From positions 3,038,001-3,102,000 of the forward strand of contig NZ_LT629710.1 in the NCBI RefSeq assembly GCF_900104535.1: a stretch of DNA of 64,000 bases, written 5' to 3'. Under the pieces are notes generated by a model. It searched no databases, was not told the origin of the DNA, and saw only the letters and a list, made by a program, of their open reading frames with translations. Both the position numbers and the translations under genes were made by a program. This DNA is from Nakamurella panacisegetis. Its GTDB lineage: Bacteria; Actinomycetota; Actinomycetes; Mycobacteriales; Nakamurellaceae. This document shows, piece by piece, positions 52,901-62,115 of the stretch (its first letter is position 1; each line of letters opens with the position of its first letter).

Positions 52901-54220
52901 TCAGGGGGCTGACGCCGCCGGGCGCACGAGGTCCGACTCAGCGACGATCAACTCGGTGCGGGCGTTCACGAAGCCGATGCAGTCGCCGCGGGCGTAGACC
53001 GCGAGGGACGCTGCGTTGACCAGCCGATGCAGTTCGACCCCGCCGTCGCGGGCGATGGCGGTGTGGACGAAGTACTGACCCTCGCCGAGCCAGAGTTCCG
53101 GAAGCCGGAAGGTGAACGTCGACGACCCGCTCAGCGGCGGAAGCTCGATGTTCATCAGCTTGGTGTTGGTACCGAAGACAACCTGGCCGAGCGCGGAGTC
53201 GATTCCGATGCCGATCACGGCGTCGTCGATGACCCCGTCGACCTCGGCGGTCACCGTGACGTCCAGCGCCTCGCCGGGGCCGATGGAGACCAGGGCATTG
53301 CCGTCCGGATCGGTCAGCGTGACCGACAGCATCCGGGCCCCTGCCGTCGCACCGCTGGAGATCACGGGCACCGGGAGATCCCCATCCGGGCCGGGGGTCA
53401 TGTCGGCCGCGGCCGAGCTGTCCACCGCCTGAGCGGCCGCGGCCGCAACCGCCACCGAGCGCTGTCGCTCGATCTCGTCCTGCCGCGTCAACTCGAAGTC
53501 GGCCCGCAGGTGACGCAGTGCCTGGAGCGGATCGCCGTCGACCTGGACGACACCCTTCTCCAGCACGATCGCCCGATCGCACAACTCGGCCACCTGGTCG
53601 AGGGCGTGCGTGACCAGGATGATCGTGCGGCCGTCCTTCTGGAATTCCCGGATGCGGTCCATGCACTTGCGCTGGAACGGTTCGTCACCGACCGCCAGGA
53701 CCTCGTCGACCAGGAGCACATCGGGGTCGACGTGGACGGCGACCGCGAATGCCAGCCGGACGTACATGCCCGACGAGTAGAACTTCACCTGGGTGTCGAT
53801 GAACTGCTCGATACCGGAGAAATCGACGATCGGGTCGAAGAACTTCTCGGTCTGCTTCTGGGACAACCCGAGGATCGAGGCGTTCAGGAAGACGTTCTCC
53901 CGGCCGGTGAGGTCCGGATGGAAACCGGCGCCGAGTTCGAGCAGGGCGGCCAGCCGGCCACGATGTTCGACCGTGCCGGTGGTCGGCTGCAGAATGCCGC
54001 CGATCAGCTTGAGCAGCGTCGACTTGCCGGACCCGTTGGGCCCGATCAGTCCAACCGTCGAACCGCTGGTGATGTCCAGGTCGACGTCGCGCAGCGCCCA
54101 GAAGTCGTCCTTGTGCTGATTGGACCGGCCCAGGTTGACCAGCCGCTCCTTGAGGGACTTGTCCTTGCGGATGACGAAGCGTTTGGAGGCGCCGGTGACC
54201 TTGACGACCGATGTGCTCAT
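52901..54220 (-). CDS. Polysaccharide ABC exporter ATPase with Wzt-like C-terminal domain
   Basis: A 439-residue ATPase of the Wzt/TagH type. ATPase domain: Walker A GPNGSGKST, signature YSSGMYVRLAFA, Walker B VLLVDEVLAVGD, and the subfamily motif RLAALLELGAGFHPDLTGRE. An Ala-rich linker (about 268-300) leads to a C-terminal Ig-like domain (about 305-420) resembling the glycan-recognition domain of Wzt. Such domains select a modified glycan end for export. The stop of the permease overlaps its ATG (ATGA). Last gene of the five-gene operon that begins at 59448. Confidence 0.92.
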   Translation of the reverse strand: MSTSVVKVTGASKRFVIRKDKSLKERLVNLGRSNQHKDDFWALRDVDLDITSGSTVGLIGPNGSGKSTLLKLIGGILQPTTGTVEHRGRLAALLELGAGFHPDLTGRENVFLNASILGLSQKQTEKFFDPIVDFSGIEQFIDTQVKFYSSGMYVRLAFAVAVHVDPDVLLVDEVLAVGDEPFQRKCMDRIREFQKDGRTIILVTHALDQVAELCDRAIVLEKGVVQVDGDPLQALRHLRADFELTRQDEIERQRSVAVAAAAAQAVDSSAAADMTPGPDGDLPVPVISSGATAGARMLSVTLTDPDGNALVSIGPGEALDVTVTAEVDGVIDDAVIGIGIDSALGQVVFGTNTKLMNIELPPLSGSSTFTFRLPELWLGEGQYFVHTAIARDGGVELHRLVNAASLAVYARGDCIGFVNARTELIVAESDLVRPAASAP

Positions 54221-55140
54221 CAGATCTCCTGCGCGAAGTTGCTCTGGAGGCGGGCGAAGACCCGCTGACACAGCCACAACGCGATCAGCCCGGCCGCGAA
54301 GTTCAACCCCATTCGCAGGGGCAGGTCGGTGACCGGGGTCTGGAAGCCGTCGACCCAGAACGCACGGTGGAAGGCCAGCACCGCCAGCGTCACCGGGTTG
54401 GCCATGTAGATGCCGTTGACCAGACCGTTCGTCAGGTGTTCCTGGACGGCCGACAGTTGGTAGACCACGGGGGACAGCCAGAACCCGAACAGCAACACGA
54501 TCTCCACCAGGTAGGCCACGTCACGCAGGTAGACGTTCACCGCGGAGAGCAGGAAGGCCAGCGCGGTGGCCCAGACCAGCACGAGCAACGTTCCGGCCAA
54601 GGCCCAGATCAGGGTCTGGGGTGTCGGATGAAACCGGGTGAACCAGGTGGCGATGTACAGGATCACGATCTGGATCAGGAAGTTGAACAGGGCCGATCCG
54701 ATGACCGACAGCGGAAACACTTCACGGGGAAGGTAGATCTTCTTGACCAGCCCGCCGTTGTTGATGATGGCCCCGGTGCCGACCCCGACGATCTCGGAGA
54801 AGAGATTCCAGACGGTCAGACCGGCGAAAATGTAGACCGGGAAATCGACGGTGCCGGTCTTGGTGATCGAGTTGTACGAGGCGCCGAGGAAGAGGCCGAT
54901 GGCCACCACGTAGACGATCATCGTCATCAACGGACGGACGAGGCTCCAGAGGAAGCCGAGAGCGCTGTCCTTGTACCGGCTCTTGAGTTCCCGGCGGACC
55001 AGCAGTCCGAGGAGTTCCCGGTACTCCCAGACCCCCTTGACCGAACCGAGGGTGCCGCGGACGAAGCCGCTCTTCGGGCCGGACGGAACCAACGGCAGCT
55101 GGGCCAGCCTTGCCGCGCGGGTGATACCTGCGTCGCTCAT
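54220..55140 (-). CDS. Polysaccharide ABC exporter permease, Wzm/TagG type
   Basis: A 306-residue ABC-2 permease with six membrane segments after a cytoplasmic N-terminus. Family features are LVRRELKSRYKDSALGFLWS, VYIFAGLTVWNLFSEIVGVG, LVKKIYLPREVFPLSVIGSA and FWLSPVVYQLSAVQEHL. It exports a lipid-linked polysaccharide with the ATPase at 52901-54220. The ATG at 55140 overlaps the stop of the preceding glycosyltransferase (ATGA). Confidence 0.93.
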   Translation of the reverse strand: MSDAGITRAARLAQLPLVPSGPKSGFVRGTLGSVKGVWEYRELLGLLVRRELKSRYKDSALGFLWSLVRPLMTMIVYVVAIGLFLGASYNSITKTGTVDFPVYIFAGLTVWNLFSEIVGVGTGAIINNGGLVKKIYLPREVFPLSVIGSALFNFLIQIVILYIATWFTRFHPTPQTLIWALAGTLLVLVWATALAFLLSAVNVYLRDVAYLVEIVLLFGFWLSPVVYQLSAVQEHLTNGLVNGIYMANPVTLAVLAFHRAFWVDGFQTPVTDLPLRMGLNFAAGLIALWLCQRVFARLQSNFAQEI

Positions 55141-56765
55141 ATGGTGGTGTTTCCGTTCGATCGGCGGACCGGTGCGTCCTCGTGCATCAGCGCCGCCCAG
55201 GTCTCCGTGGCGTAATCGTCCCACGTCCGGACCGGGCGGTTCTCGGCTTGGCGGGTGAGCTCGGCGAGCAGGGCGTCGTCGGTCAGGAGCCGACGCATCG
55301 CGTCGACGATCGAGCTGTCGTCCCGCGGGTCCACGAGCAGGGCGCCACCTCCGGCGTCGGCAATCTCCTTCATCGACCCGAAATTCGACGTGATGACGGG
55401 GGTGCCGCACACCAACGACTCCGCGACCGGAAGACCGAAGCCTTCGTTGATGGAGGGGAACACCGTGAAGCGGGCCACCCTCAGCCCACCGAACAGCAGG
55501 TCGTCGTCGGCGGCCGAGATCGCTTCGATCGGGCGACCGGCCGCCTGCAGGCCGGCGAGGCCGTTGGTGAAATCGTCGCTGTTCCAGGAATTGCCGCCGA
55601 TGAACGTCAAGCAGAACCGCTGACCTTCCCGCCACAGCAGCTCGGCGGCGTGCAGCACCGCCACATGGTTCTTCCGCGGTTCGTGACTGCCGACCACCAT
55701 CACCAGCGGGAGTCCGCCGACCTGCAGGCGGGCCCGGGCCTTGTCGATGGCTTCCGCACTGACCGGGTGGGCGGCGGCCGGCAGGACCACGGGTTCGATC
55801 CGTGGTCCGGACAATCCTGTGCCGGCCAACATGTCGCGCCAACCCAGGTACTCCCCGGCGGCCCCGACCGAGATCGGCACGACGTTGCGGGCATAGCGGG
55901 CCGCGGCCAGATTTCCGGCAAAGCCCGGGATCAGCCCTTCGTGGGACGTCTCCGACGTGGTCACCGGCACCAGGTCGTAGCCGATGATGTTCATCGGGTT
56001 GCCCGAGTGCTCGGCCATGGACAGCAGGTACCCGGTCCGGGTCACCTCGGCCGCCAGTTCCGGAAGGATGTAGGTGCAGTGCCACGGCACGAGGACCGGC
56101 CCGTCGTCCGGAACCGTCACCGCGGGACCGCCCCAGCAGGCGCGGTGCACCTCCTTCGGGGTCAGCTGACGCATCGAGGTCATCCCCGGCCGCCAGCCGA
56201 TCAGGGTCGCGTCGTGCGCGGCCAGCCAGCGACGGGTGGCCTCACGAGTGACGCGCTGGATGCCGGTGGCGAAGTCGGTCTGGGCGGTGTGGTGGACGTC
56301 GACCAGGACACGATCGGTGACGACCTGGACCGGATGCCATGGTCCCGCGTCCAGATAACGGGGGAGCGGGCCGTTCCACAGCGCGAGGCGAACGGCGGCC
56401 GTCGCTCCGTCCAGAGCGGCCGCGCGTACGGCACTTCGCACCTTCGCCGAAGACGGAAGCTCACCTTCCAGGACGGCCAGCAGCAGCCACGCCTTGGCCG
56501 GCGTCACTTCGGCCAGCGTCGCCACCAGGCGGTCGAGCAACTCCGGCGTGCTCTGGGTCGGGGTCGACGGTTGCCATTGCCGCCCGACTGGTGTGCGGTC
56601 CCCGTTCAGGGCCGCGATCAGCTCGGCGATCCGTTGGCGCAGACCGTTCCTGCGTCGGCTCCCGTGGTGGTCGATGGACCGGGCGAGGCCCTGGACACTG
56701 GAGTCGACGGGACGGATCCGGCGGACCGTGGTGCGCAGGTTCTCGGCCATGTTGGCGAGGGTCAT
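55137..56765 (-). CDS. GT4-type glycosyltransferase with N-terminal helical extension, paralogue B
   Basis: A 542-residue protein. The first ~145 residues are helical and not a known domain. A GT-B fold then begins at VLVDVHHTAQTDFATGIQRV. The donor domain has MVVGSHEPRKNHVAVLHAAE, FTVFPSINEGFGLPVAESLV and CGTPVITSNFGSMKEIADAG. It is clearly paralogous to the upstream gene at 56762-58330. The ATG at 56765 overlaps that gene's stop. It presumably elongates the polymer exported by the Wzm/Wzt pair. Confidence 0.88.
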   Translation of the reverse strand: MTLANMAENLRTTVRRIRPVDSSVQGLARSIDHHGSRRRNGLRQRIAELIAALNGDRTPVGRQWQPSTPTQSTPELLDRLVATLAEVTPAKAWLLLAVLEGELPSSAKVRSAVRAAALDGATAAVRLALWNGPLPRYLDAGPWHPVQVVTDRVLVDVHHTAQTDFATGIQRVTREATRRWLAAHDATLIGWRPGMTSMRQLTPKEVHRACWGGPAVTVPDDGPVLVPWHCTYILPELAAEVTRTGYLLSMAEHSGNPMNIIGYDLVPVTTSETSHEGLIPGFAGNLAAARYARNVVPISVGAAGEYLGWRDMLAGTGLSGPRIEPVVLPAAAHPVSAEAIDKARARLQVGGLPLVMVVGSHEPRKNHVAVLHAAELLWREGQRFCLTFIGGNSWNSDDFTNGLAGLQAAGRPIEAISAADDDLLFGGLRVARFTVFPSINEGFGLPVAESLVCGTPVITSNFGSMKEIADAGGGALLVDPRDDSSIVDAMRRLLTDDALLAELTRQAENRPVRTWDDYATETWAALMHEDAPVRRSNGNTTI

Positions 56766-58330
56766 CGCGTGCCTTCCATCCGCCGTGAGTCCGCCGCGGC
56801 AACGGTGCAACGAGCCAGTTCCGGCTCGACGAGCGCGGCCCAGAGTTCGTCGGCGTACTCCGCCCATCCGCGTTCGGGCCGGTCGGCGATCTCCTGCCGC
56901 AGGCGGTTGATGCGGTCGGGATCGGTCAGCAGTGAGCGCATGGCGGCGACCAGTTGCTCGTCGTCCCGCGGGTCGATCGTCACCGCGCCCCCGTCGGCCG
57001 CGATCTCGGCCATCGATCCGAAGTCCGAGGTGATCACCGGTGTGCCGTGGGCCATCGACTCGGCGACGGGAAGCCCGTAGCCCTCGTGGAGCGACGGAAA
57101 CACGGTGAACAGCGCGTCGGTCAGCGCCCGGTTCAGGTCGCGGTCGCTGACCCCCTTGCGCACTTCCAGTGGTCGCCCGGCTGCCTTCAGATCCGCCGCG
57201 ACCCGGGGGAACTCGTCGCCCCAGCCGCTACCTCCGATGAACTGCAGCGAGAAGGCCAGACCCTCTCTCCACAGCCGTTCGGCGGCAAACAGGATCGCCA
57301 GGTGGTTCTTGCGGGGCTCGTGACTCCCGACGGACAGCACCATCGGGACCCGGGCGTCGCGACGGGAAGAATCCCTCGCGGACGGATCCTGACGGCCGGC
57401 GGCCGGCAGCGACACCTCACTCACGACCGGACCGGTCAGGCCCTGGGTCGGCAGCATCCGGGCGAAACCGCGCATCTCGGCGGTGGCCGCGGCGGAGATC
57501 CCGGCCATCCGGGAGGCGAACTTGACCGCGGTGAGGTAGCGCGCGAACTTCATCGATTCGACCGGAGGTACGGCGTCGGCGGAGACGATCGGAATGACGT
57601 CGTAGGCGATGCCGACCAGGGCGTTGGTGGACTTGGACCCGATAGCGGCCAGGCGGTCGTTGGCCGGGCCCGGCGGCACTTCGACCAGGACCACGACGCT
57701 GCGCCACGGGACGACCACCGCCGGCGGCTCCGCCGTCACCGGCTCGGCCACGTCGATGGTGGCCGCGGTGGTGGGGGTCACGGTGCCCCAGCGGATGACG
57801 CGACTGGTCTCCGCGGGGGACAGCCGCCGAAGGGCGGTGTTGTCCAATGACCAAACGACCGGGACGATCGACCGTTCGGTGTCCCACCTGGGCAGTAGAT
57901 TGCGCGTCACCCGCTGGATGCCGGTGTGCAGATCGTGCTTGGCCGAGTGGTCGACGTCGACCAGAACCTCCCCGACGACCACTTCGATCCCGGTGGTCGC
58001 CGTCCCGGCGGCCTGCACCCGGGCCAGAGCGGTGTCGAGCAGGTGCATCCGCAGGTCGATGGCGGAGTCGAGTTGGAAACGTCGGCGTGTGGCGTCGACC
58101 TCGGCCCGTGTGGGCAGGATCGCCGACAGCGCGGCCATCAGCAACCAGACCCGTTCGTCGGTGAGGTCGTCCTCGACGGCCGACACGACGATCTCGAACA
58201 GGATGGCCGCATCGACCGCGGGGTCGGCCGCGGTGTCCGGGCCCGAGGTACCGGCAAGGATCGGCGTGACGGCACGTAGCCGCCCGGCCAGCGCCGCCTG
58301 CGCGGCGGTCGCGAGGTCAGGAGCGGTCAC
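56762..58330 (-). CDS. GT4-type glycosyltransferase with N-terminal helical extension, paralogue A
   Basis: A 522-residue protein with the same plan as paralogue B: a ~125-residue helical start, VLVDVDHSAKHDLHTGIQRV, then VLSVGSHEPRKNHLAILFAA, FTVFPSLHEGYGLPVAESMA and HGTPVITSDFGSMAEIAADG. The GTG at 58330 overlaps the FkbM stop (GTGA). The copies have diverged strongly at the N-terminus and in the acceptor domain but little in the donor domain, suggesting the same or a similar sugar donor with different acceptors. Confidence 0.88.
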   Translation of the reverse strand: MTAPDLATAAQAALAGRLRAVTPILAGTSGPDTAADPAVDAAILFEIVVSAVEDDLTDERVWLLMAALSAILPTRAEVDATRRRFQLDSAIDLRMHLLDTALARVQAAGTATTGIEVVVGEVLVDVDHSAKHDLHTGIQRVTRNLLPRWDTERSIVPVVWSLDNTALRRLSPAETSRVIRWGTVTPTTAATIDVAEPVTAEPPAVVVPWRSVVVLVEVPPGPANDRLAAIGSKSTNALVGIAYDVIPIVSADAVPPVESMKFARYLTAVKFASRMAGISAAATAEMRGFARMLPTQGLTGPVVSEVSLPAAGRQDPSARDSSRRDARVPMVLSVGSHEPRKNHLAILFAAERLWREGLAFSLQFIGGSGWGDEFPRVAADLKAAGRPLEVRKGVSDRDLNRALTDALFTVFPSLHEGYGLPVAESMAHGTPVITSDFGSMAEIAADGGAVTIDPRDDEQLVAAMRSLLTDPDRINRLRQEIADRPERGWAEYADELWAALVEPELARCTVAAADSRRMEGTR

Positions 58331-59448
58331 CGGCCGACCAGCCGACCGAGCCGGCGGACCTTGCGCAATGGCGCCGTGATCCGCCACGACAGGGTGTTCC
58401 GCATGGCCGCGAGTTCCATGGTGACCGCATGTGTGTGGTTGCGGAGGAAGGTCAGTTCCTCGCTGCTGGCGACCCCGGTGACGGTGGCCGAACTGGTGGC
58501 GGCTCGGCTCCAAGCGCCGAAGGCGGCCGCACGCCAGCGGACGATCGCATCCGTCGCCTGTTGATCGCGCGCGGCACTGGCCCGCTCGAATTCCCTTGCC
58601 GCAGCGGCGATCCGATCGCGGTCCACGGCGATCGCGTCGCGCGACGCCCGGATCAGGTCACGATCTTCCGACGTCACGCGCAGTGCCTCGTTCAGATCGA
58701 CCGTGGCCTGGCTCAGCCGCTCGAGCTCGGTCTCCCGCTCCATCGAGCGGTAGGTGACGTAGTTGTCGAGCACATTCGCGGGGGCGCTGATCCGGTCGCC
58801 GTACTCGTCCCACTTCTCGGCGGCCAGGTAGAAGCGCGACAGCCCGTCGAACACCGCGAACCGGTAGTCGGCCGCCAGCAGCAGGTGTTCCCAGTCCCCG
58901 TGGGAGGCTTCGGTGCTCTGCGGCTTGGTCGCCTCGACCAGGATCACCCACGGCCGGAAGCGCGACAGGTCGATGCTCCGCAGCACAGCTTCCTCGGCCC
59001 CCTCGGTGTCGATCGAGAGGAAGTGGATCGTCTCGTTGCCCCAGCCCGCCTCATCGAGGACGGCGTCCAGGCGACGGCTCGGCACCTGGGTCCGGGAGAC
59101 CTCCCAGCCGTTGCGCTCGTGACCCTCCGCGATGTCGGCCACCAGCGTCGAGAGCCGTGCGTCACTGACCTCGAGGAACTCGACGGTGCCGCCTTCCTGC
59201 TCGTTGATCGCGGCCTCCACGACGATGTCTCGCGGCCGCTCGGCCCGCTGGCGCTCGGCGAACTCGTGTACCGGCTCGACCGTGACGCCGGACCAGCCCC
59301 GGTCGTAGAAGGCCTTGCTCACCGAGTCCTCGACGGGGTCGTTCGCCCCGACATCGACGTATCGACCGGTCGTGAGGTCGCCCAGTACCCGATGAAGGAT
59401 GACGTCCTCTCGGTTCTGGGCATAGGAGACGAACGGAGCGGTGGTCAC
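58327..59448 (-). CDS. FkbM-family methyltransferase with C-terminal coiled coil
   Basis: A 373-residue SAM-dependent methyltransferase. The FkbM domain covers about residues 5-215 (YVDVGANDPVEDSVSKAFYD for SAM binding; FLSIDTEGAEEAVLRSID). FkbM enzymes O-methylate sugars and polyketides. Residues 245-340 are a charged coiled coil, and the end reads TLSWRITAPLRKVRRLG, a short motif often found at the ends of glycan-assembly enzymes. The GTG at 59448 lies seven bases after TAGGAT (leaderless). First gene of the export operon; it may cap or modify the glycan that the Wzt domain recognises. Confidence 0.9.
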   Translation of the reverse strand: MTTAPFVSYAQNREDVILHRVLGDLTTGRYVDVGANDPVEDSVSKAFYDRGWSGVTVEPVHEFAERQRAERPRDIVVEAAINEQEGGTVEFLEVSDARLSTLVADIAEGHERNGWEVSRTQVPSRRLDAVLDEAGWGNETIHFLSIDTEGAEEAVLRSIDLSRFRPWVILVEATKPQSTEASHGDWEHLLLAADYRFAVFDGLSRFYLAAEKWDEYGDRISAPANVLDNYVTYRSMERETELERLSQATVDLNEALRVTSEDRDLIRASRDAIAVDRDRIAAAAREFERASAARDQQATDAIVRWRAAAFGAWSRAATSSATVTGVASSEELTFLRNHTHAVTMELAAMRNTLSWRITAPLRKVRRLGRLVGR

Positions 59449-59653
59449 GGCCGCAATCCTAGTGGCTGCTCGCGATCGGCCGGTCCGGCACGACGGCCGG
59501 GCCGGCCGGAGATCCGGGCCTCGGCAACGCTCTGAACGGCGCCGACGGTGCGGCATGGGCGCGCGGCCCCGGTTCGGCGGCTACGATGGCGCGGTTGTCC
59601 GCGGTCGGATCGACCGCGCGCAGAACAGCTGACGTCTACCTTCGAGGAGCACC

Positions 59654-60640
59654 ATGCCACGCGCCCTGATCACCGGAATCACCGGACAGGACGGCCTGTA
59701 CCTGGCCGAACTGTTGCTGTCCAAGGGATACCAGGTGTTCGGACTGATCCGTGGGCAGAACAACCCCAAGCGGGCGCTCGTCGAGGCCGAAGTTCCGGGC
59801 GTGACGCTCCTGACGGGTGACATCACCGACCTCTCCAGCCTGATCCGGGCGTACAACGTGGCCAAGCCGGACGAGGTCTACAACCTCGGCGCCATTTCGT
59901 TCGTCGCCTACTCCTGGGAGAACGCCGCCCTGACCAGCGACGTCACCGGGATCGGCGTCCTCAACATGCTCGAGGCGACGCGCCTGTACTGCGGGGACGA
60001 TCTGACCAAGGTGCGCTTCTACCAGGCGTCGTCGTCGGAGATGTTCGGCAAGGTTCAGCACGTGCCGCAGAGCGAATCGACCCTGCTGTGGCCGCGCTCG
60101 CCGTACGGCGTGGCCAAGGTCTACGGCCACTACATGACGATCAACTACCGCGAGTCGTACGGCATGCACGCCAGCTCGGGCATCCTGTTCAACCATGAGT
60201 CGCCGCGGCGCGGCAGCGAGTTCGTCACCCGCAAGGTGACGCGGGCCGTGGCGCGGATCAGCCTGGGACTGCAGGACAAGATCTCGCTCGGAAACCTCGA
60301 TGCCAAGCGCGACTGGGGTTTCGCCGGTGACTACGTCGACGCCATGTGGCGGATGCTGCAGGCCGACGAGGCCGACGACTACGTGATCTCCACCGGTGAG
60401 ACGCACTCGATCCGTGAGTTGCTGGAGGTCGCGTTCGCCCGGGTCGGCATCACCGACTGGGAGCAGTACGTGTTCATCGATCCGAAGTTCTTCCGCCCGG
60501 CCGAGGTCGATCTGCTGATCGGCGACTCGACCAAGGCCAAGGAGAAGCTCGGCTGGACCCCGAAGGTCTCGTTCACCGAACTGGTGAACATGATGGTCGA
60601 CTCGGATCTGGCCGAGCAGCGCGCCCTTTCCGGCAAGTAG
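59654..60640 (+). CDS. gmd: GDP-mannose 4,6-dehydratase
   Basis: A 328-residue enzyme that converts GDP-D-mannose to GDP-4-keto-6-deoxymannose. Motifs are the NADP site [30 protein letters not shown], the catalytic [11 protein letters not shown], and the diagnostic Gmd loop [20 protein letters not shown]. Full length. The ATG has GAGGAG at six bases. It is divergent from the FkbM operon, and a similar gene follows 10 bases after the stop. Confidence 0.94.
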   Translation: MPRALITGITGQDGLYLAELLLSKGYQVFGLIRGQNNPKRALVEAEVPGVTLLTGDITDLSSLIRAYNVAKPDEVYNLGAISFVAYSWENAALTSDVTGIGVLNMLEATRLYCGDDLTKVRFYQASSSEMFGKVQHVPQSESTLLWPRSPYGVAKVYGHYMTINYRESYGMHASSGILFNHESPRRGSEFVTRKVTRAVARISLGLQDKISLGNLDAKRDWGFAGDYVDAMWRMLQADEADDYVISTGETHSIRELLEVAFARVGITDWEQYVFIDPKFFRPAEVDLLIGDSTKAKEKLGWTPKVSFTELVNMMVDSDLAEQRALSGK

Positions 60641-60649
60641 AGCTGCCGT

Positions 60650-61612
60650 ATGGCCAAGGTCTTCATCACCGGTGTCTCCGGGCAGGACGGCGGATACCTG
60701 GCCGAGCAGTTGCTCGCCGCCGGGGACGAGGTACACGGGCTGGTCCGGGAGCAGGACCGCCCGACCCCCGACGGATCAGGGCCGCAGCTGGACGCGGCGC
60801 ACCTACACGTGGCCGATCTCACCGACGGAGCCGCGGTGACCGGCCTGATCAACGAGATCGACCCCGACGAGATCTACAACCTGGCCGGCATGTCATCGGT
60901 GGCCCGATCCTGGGCCGAACCGGTGGCCACCGGCCTGGTGTCCGGCCTGGCGGCGGCGACCGTTCTCCAGGCGGCCTGGGAACTGTCGGAACGGCGAGGC
61001 CGTTCGGTCCGCGTCGTCCAGGCGGCGAGCGCCGAGATCTTCGGCAATCCCGCCGTCAGCCCACAGGACGAGTCGGCGCCGATCGCGCCGGTGACCCCGT
61101 ACGGGGCGGCGAAGGCCTACGCGCATCACATGGTGCATGTGTACCGGGGGCGCGGGCTGCACGCGGTGTCGGCGATCCTCTACAACCACGAGTCCCCGCG
61201 GCGTCCCGCCACCTTCGTGACCCGCAAGATCACCCGGACCGCCGCCCTGATCGCCCGTGGTGAGGCGGACGAGCTGGTCCTGGGCAACCTCGACGCCCGT
61301 CGTGACTGGGGTTGGGCGCCCGACTACGTCGATGCCATGGTCCGGGCGGCTCGGGCCGAGACGCCGGATGACTACGTGGTGGCGACCGGCGTCTCCCGTT
61401 CGGTCTCCGAGTTCGTCGCCGCTGCGTTCGACCGGGCCGGGATCCAGGACTGGGCCAAGTACGTCAGGGTCGATCCGGCGTTCGTCCGGCCGGTCGACGC
61501 CGTCGATATGGTCGGGGATGCCTCGCGAGCACGGAACCGGCTCGGTTGGAGTCCGACCAAGTCGTTCCCGGAGATCGTCGCGGCGATGGTGGACACGGAT
61601 CTGTCGAATTGA
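60650..61612 (+). CDS. Second Gmd-type GDP-sugar dehydratase or reductase
   Basis: A 320-residue extended SDR enzyme homologous to the preceding Gmd: [41 protein letters not shown] and [20 protein letters not shown]. The retained NHESPRR loop indicates a Gmd-type dehydratase rather than the GDP-fucose synthase or GDP-rhamnose reductase that normally follows gmd. It could have a reductase or epimerase activity on the Gmd product; that is inference. ATG start 10 bases after gmd; its stop overlaps the next gene. Confidence 0.85.
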   Translation: MAKVFITGVSGQDGGYLAEQLLAAGDEVHGLVREQDRPTPDGSGPQLDAAHLHVADLTDGAAVTGLINEIDPDEIYNLAGMSSVARSWAEPVATGLVSGLAAATVLQAAWELSERRGRSVRVVQAASAEIFGNPAVSPQDESAPIAPVTPYGAAKAYAHHMVHVYRGRGLHAVSAILYNHESPRRPATFVTRKITRTAALIARGEADELVLGNLDARRDWGWAPDYVDAMVRAARAETPDDYVVATGVSRSVSEFVAAAFDRAGIQDWAKYVRVDPAFVRPVDAVDMVGDASRARNRLGWSPTKSFPEIVAAMVDTDLSN

Positions 61613-62115
61613 CGACGGGGAACCCAGGGCCGGACGGGGATGACGCCCCCACCGTGCCGGAGCAGGGCCTACTGCTCCGGTTGGTTCACGACCAACGGTT
61701 GGCTTTCGCCGTGGTCGGTGGGCTCAACACCGTCATCGGGTTCGTCGCTTTCGCGTTGTTCAGCCGCTGGACGTCGGCCTGGGGTGGCGACGTGGCGGTG
61801 TTGCTGGCGCAGGCGGTCGCCATCCCGATCGGGTTCACCATGCACCGGCGGTTCGTGTTCAAGGTGACCGGGCACGTCGCTCGTGATCTCGGTCGGTTCG
61901 TGATGGTCAACCTGATCCCGATCACCGTCAACCTGGTGGTGCTCCCCGTGCTGACCAAGGGGTTCGGCTGGCCGGTGCTGTGGTCCCAGGTCGGGTTCAC
62001 CCTCTCCTGGGTGGTGTCGAGCTTCTTCCTGCACCGGTCCTTCTCCTTCCACCGCTCCGAGGCCGACCAGTTGGCGGCCGGAGCGCATCCGAAACCGCCG
62101 CGGAGGGCGACATGA
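61609..62115 (+). CDS. GtrA-family membrane protein, copy 2
   Basis: A 168-residue four-pass GtrA protein (FAVVGGLNTVIGFVAFALFS; VLLAQAVAIPIGFTMHRRFV; FVMVNLIPITVNLVVLPVLT; FTLSWVVSSFFLHRSFSF). GtrA proteins are proposed flippases for polyprenyl-phosphate sugars. The TTG at 61609 overlaps the previous stop (TTGA) and is the likely start; a GTG at 61654 would still keep all membrane segments. Its stop overlaps the GT2 gene. Confidence 0.82.
   Translation: MTTGNPGPDGDDAPTVPEQGLLLRLVHDQRLAFAVVGGLNTVIGFVAFALFSRWTSAWGGDVAVLLAQAVAIPIGFTMHRRFVFKVTGHVARDLGRFVMVNLIPITVNLVVLPVLTKGFGWPVLWSQVGFTLSWVVSSFFLHRSFSFHRSEADQLAAGAHPKPPRRAT

Noticed and set aside
60650-61612. GDP-L-fucose synthase (fcl/wcaG)
   Set aside because: Position after gmd suggests it, but the protein keeps Gmd-specific motifs such as NHESPRR and FVTRKITR, which fucose synthase lacks.
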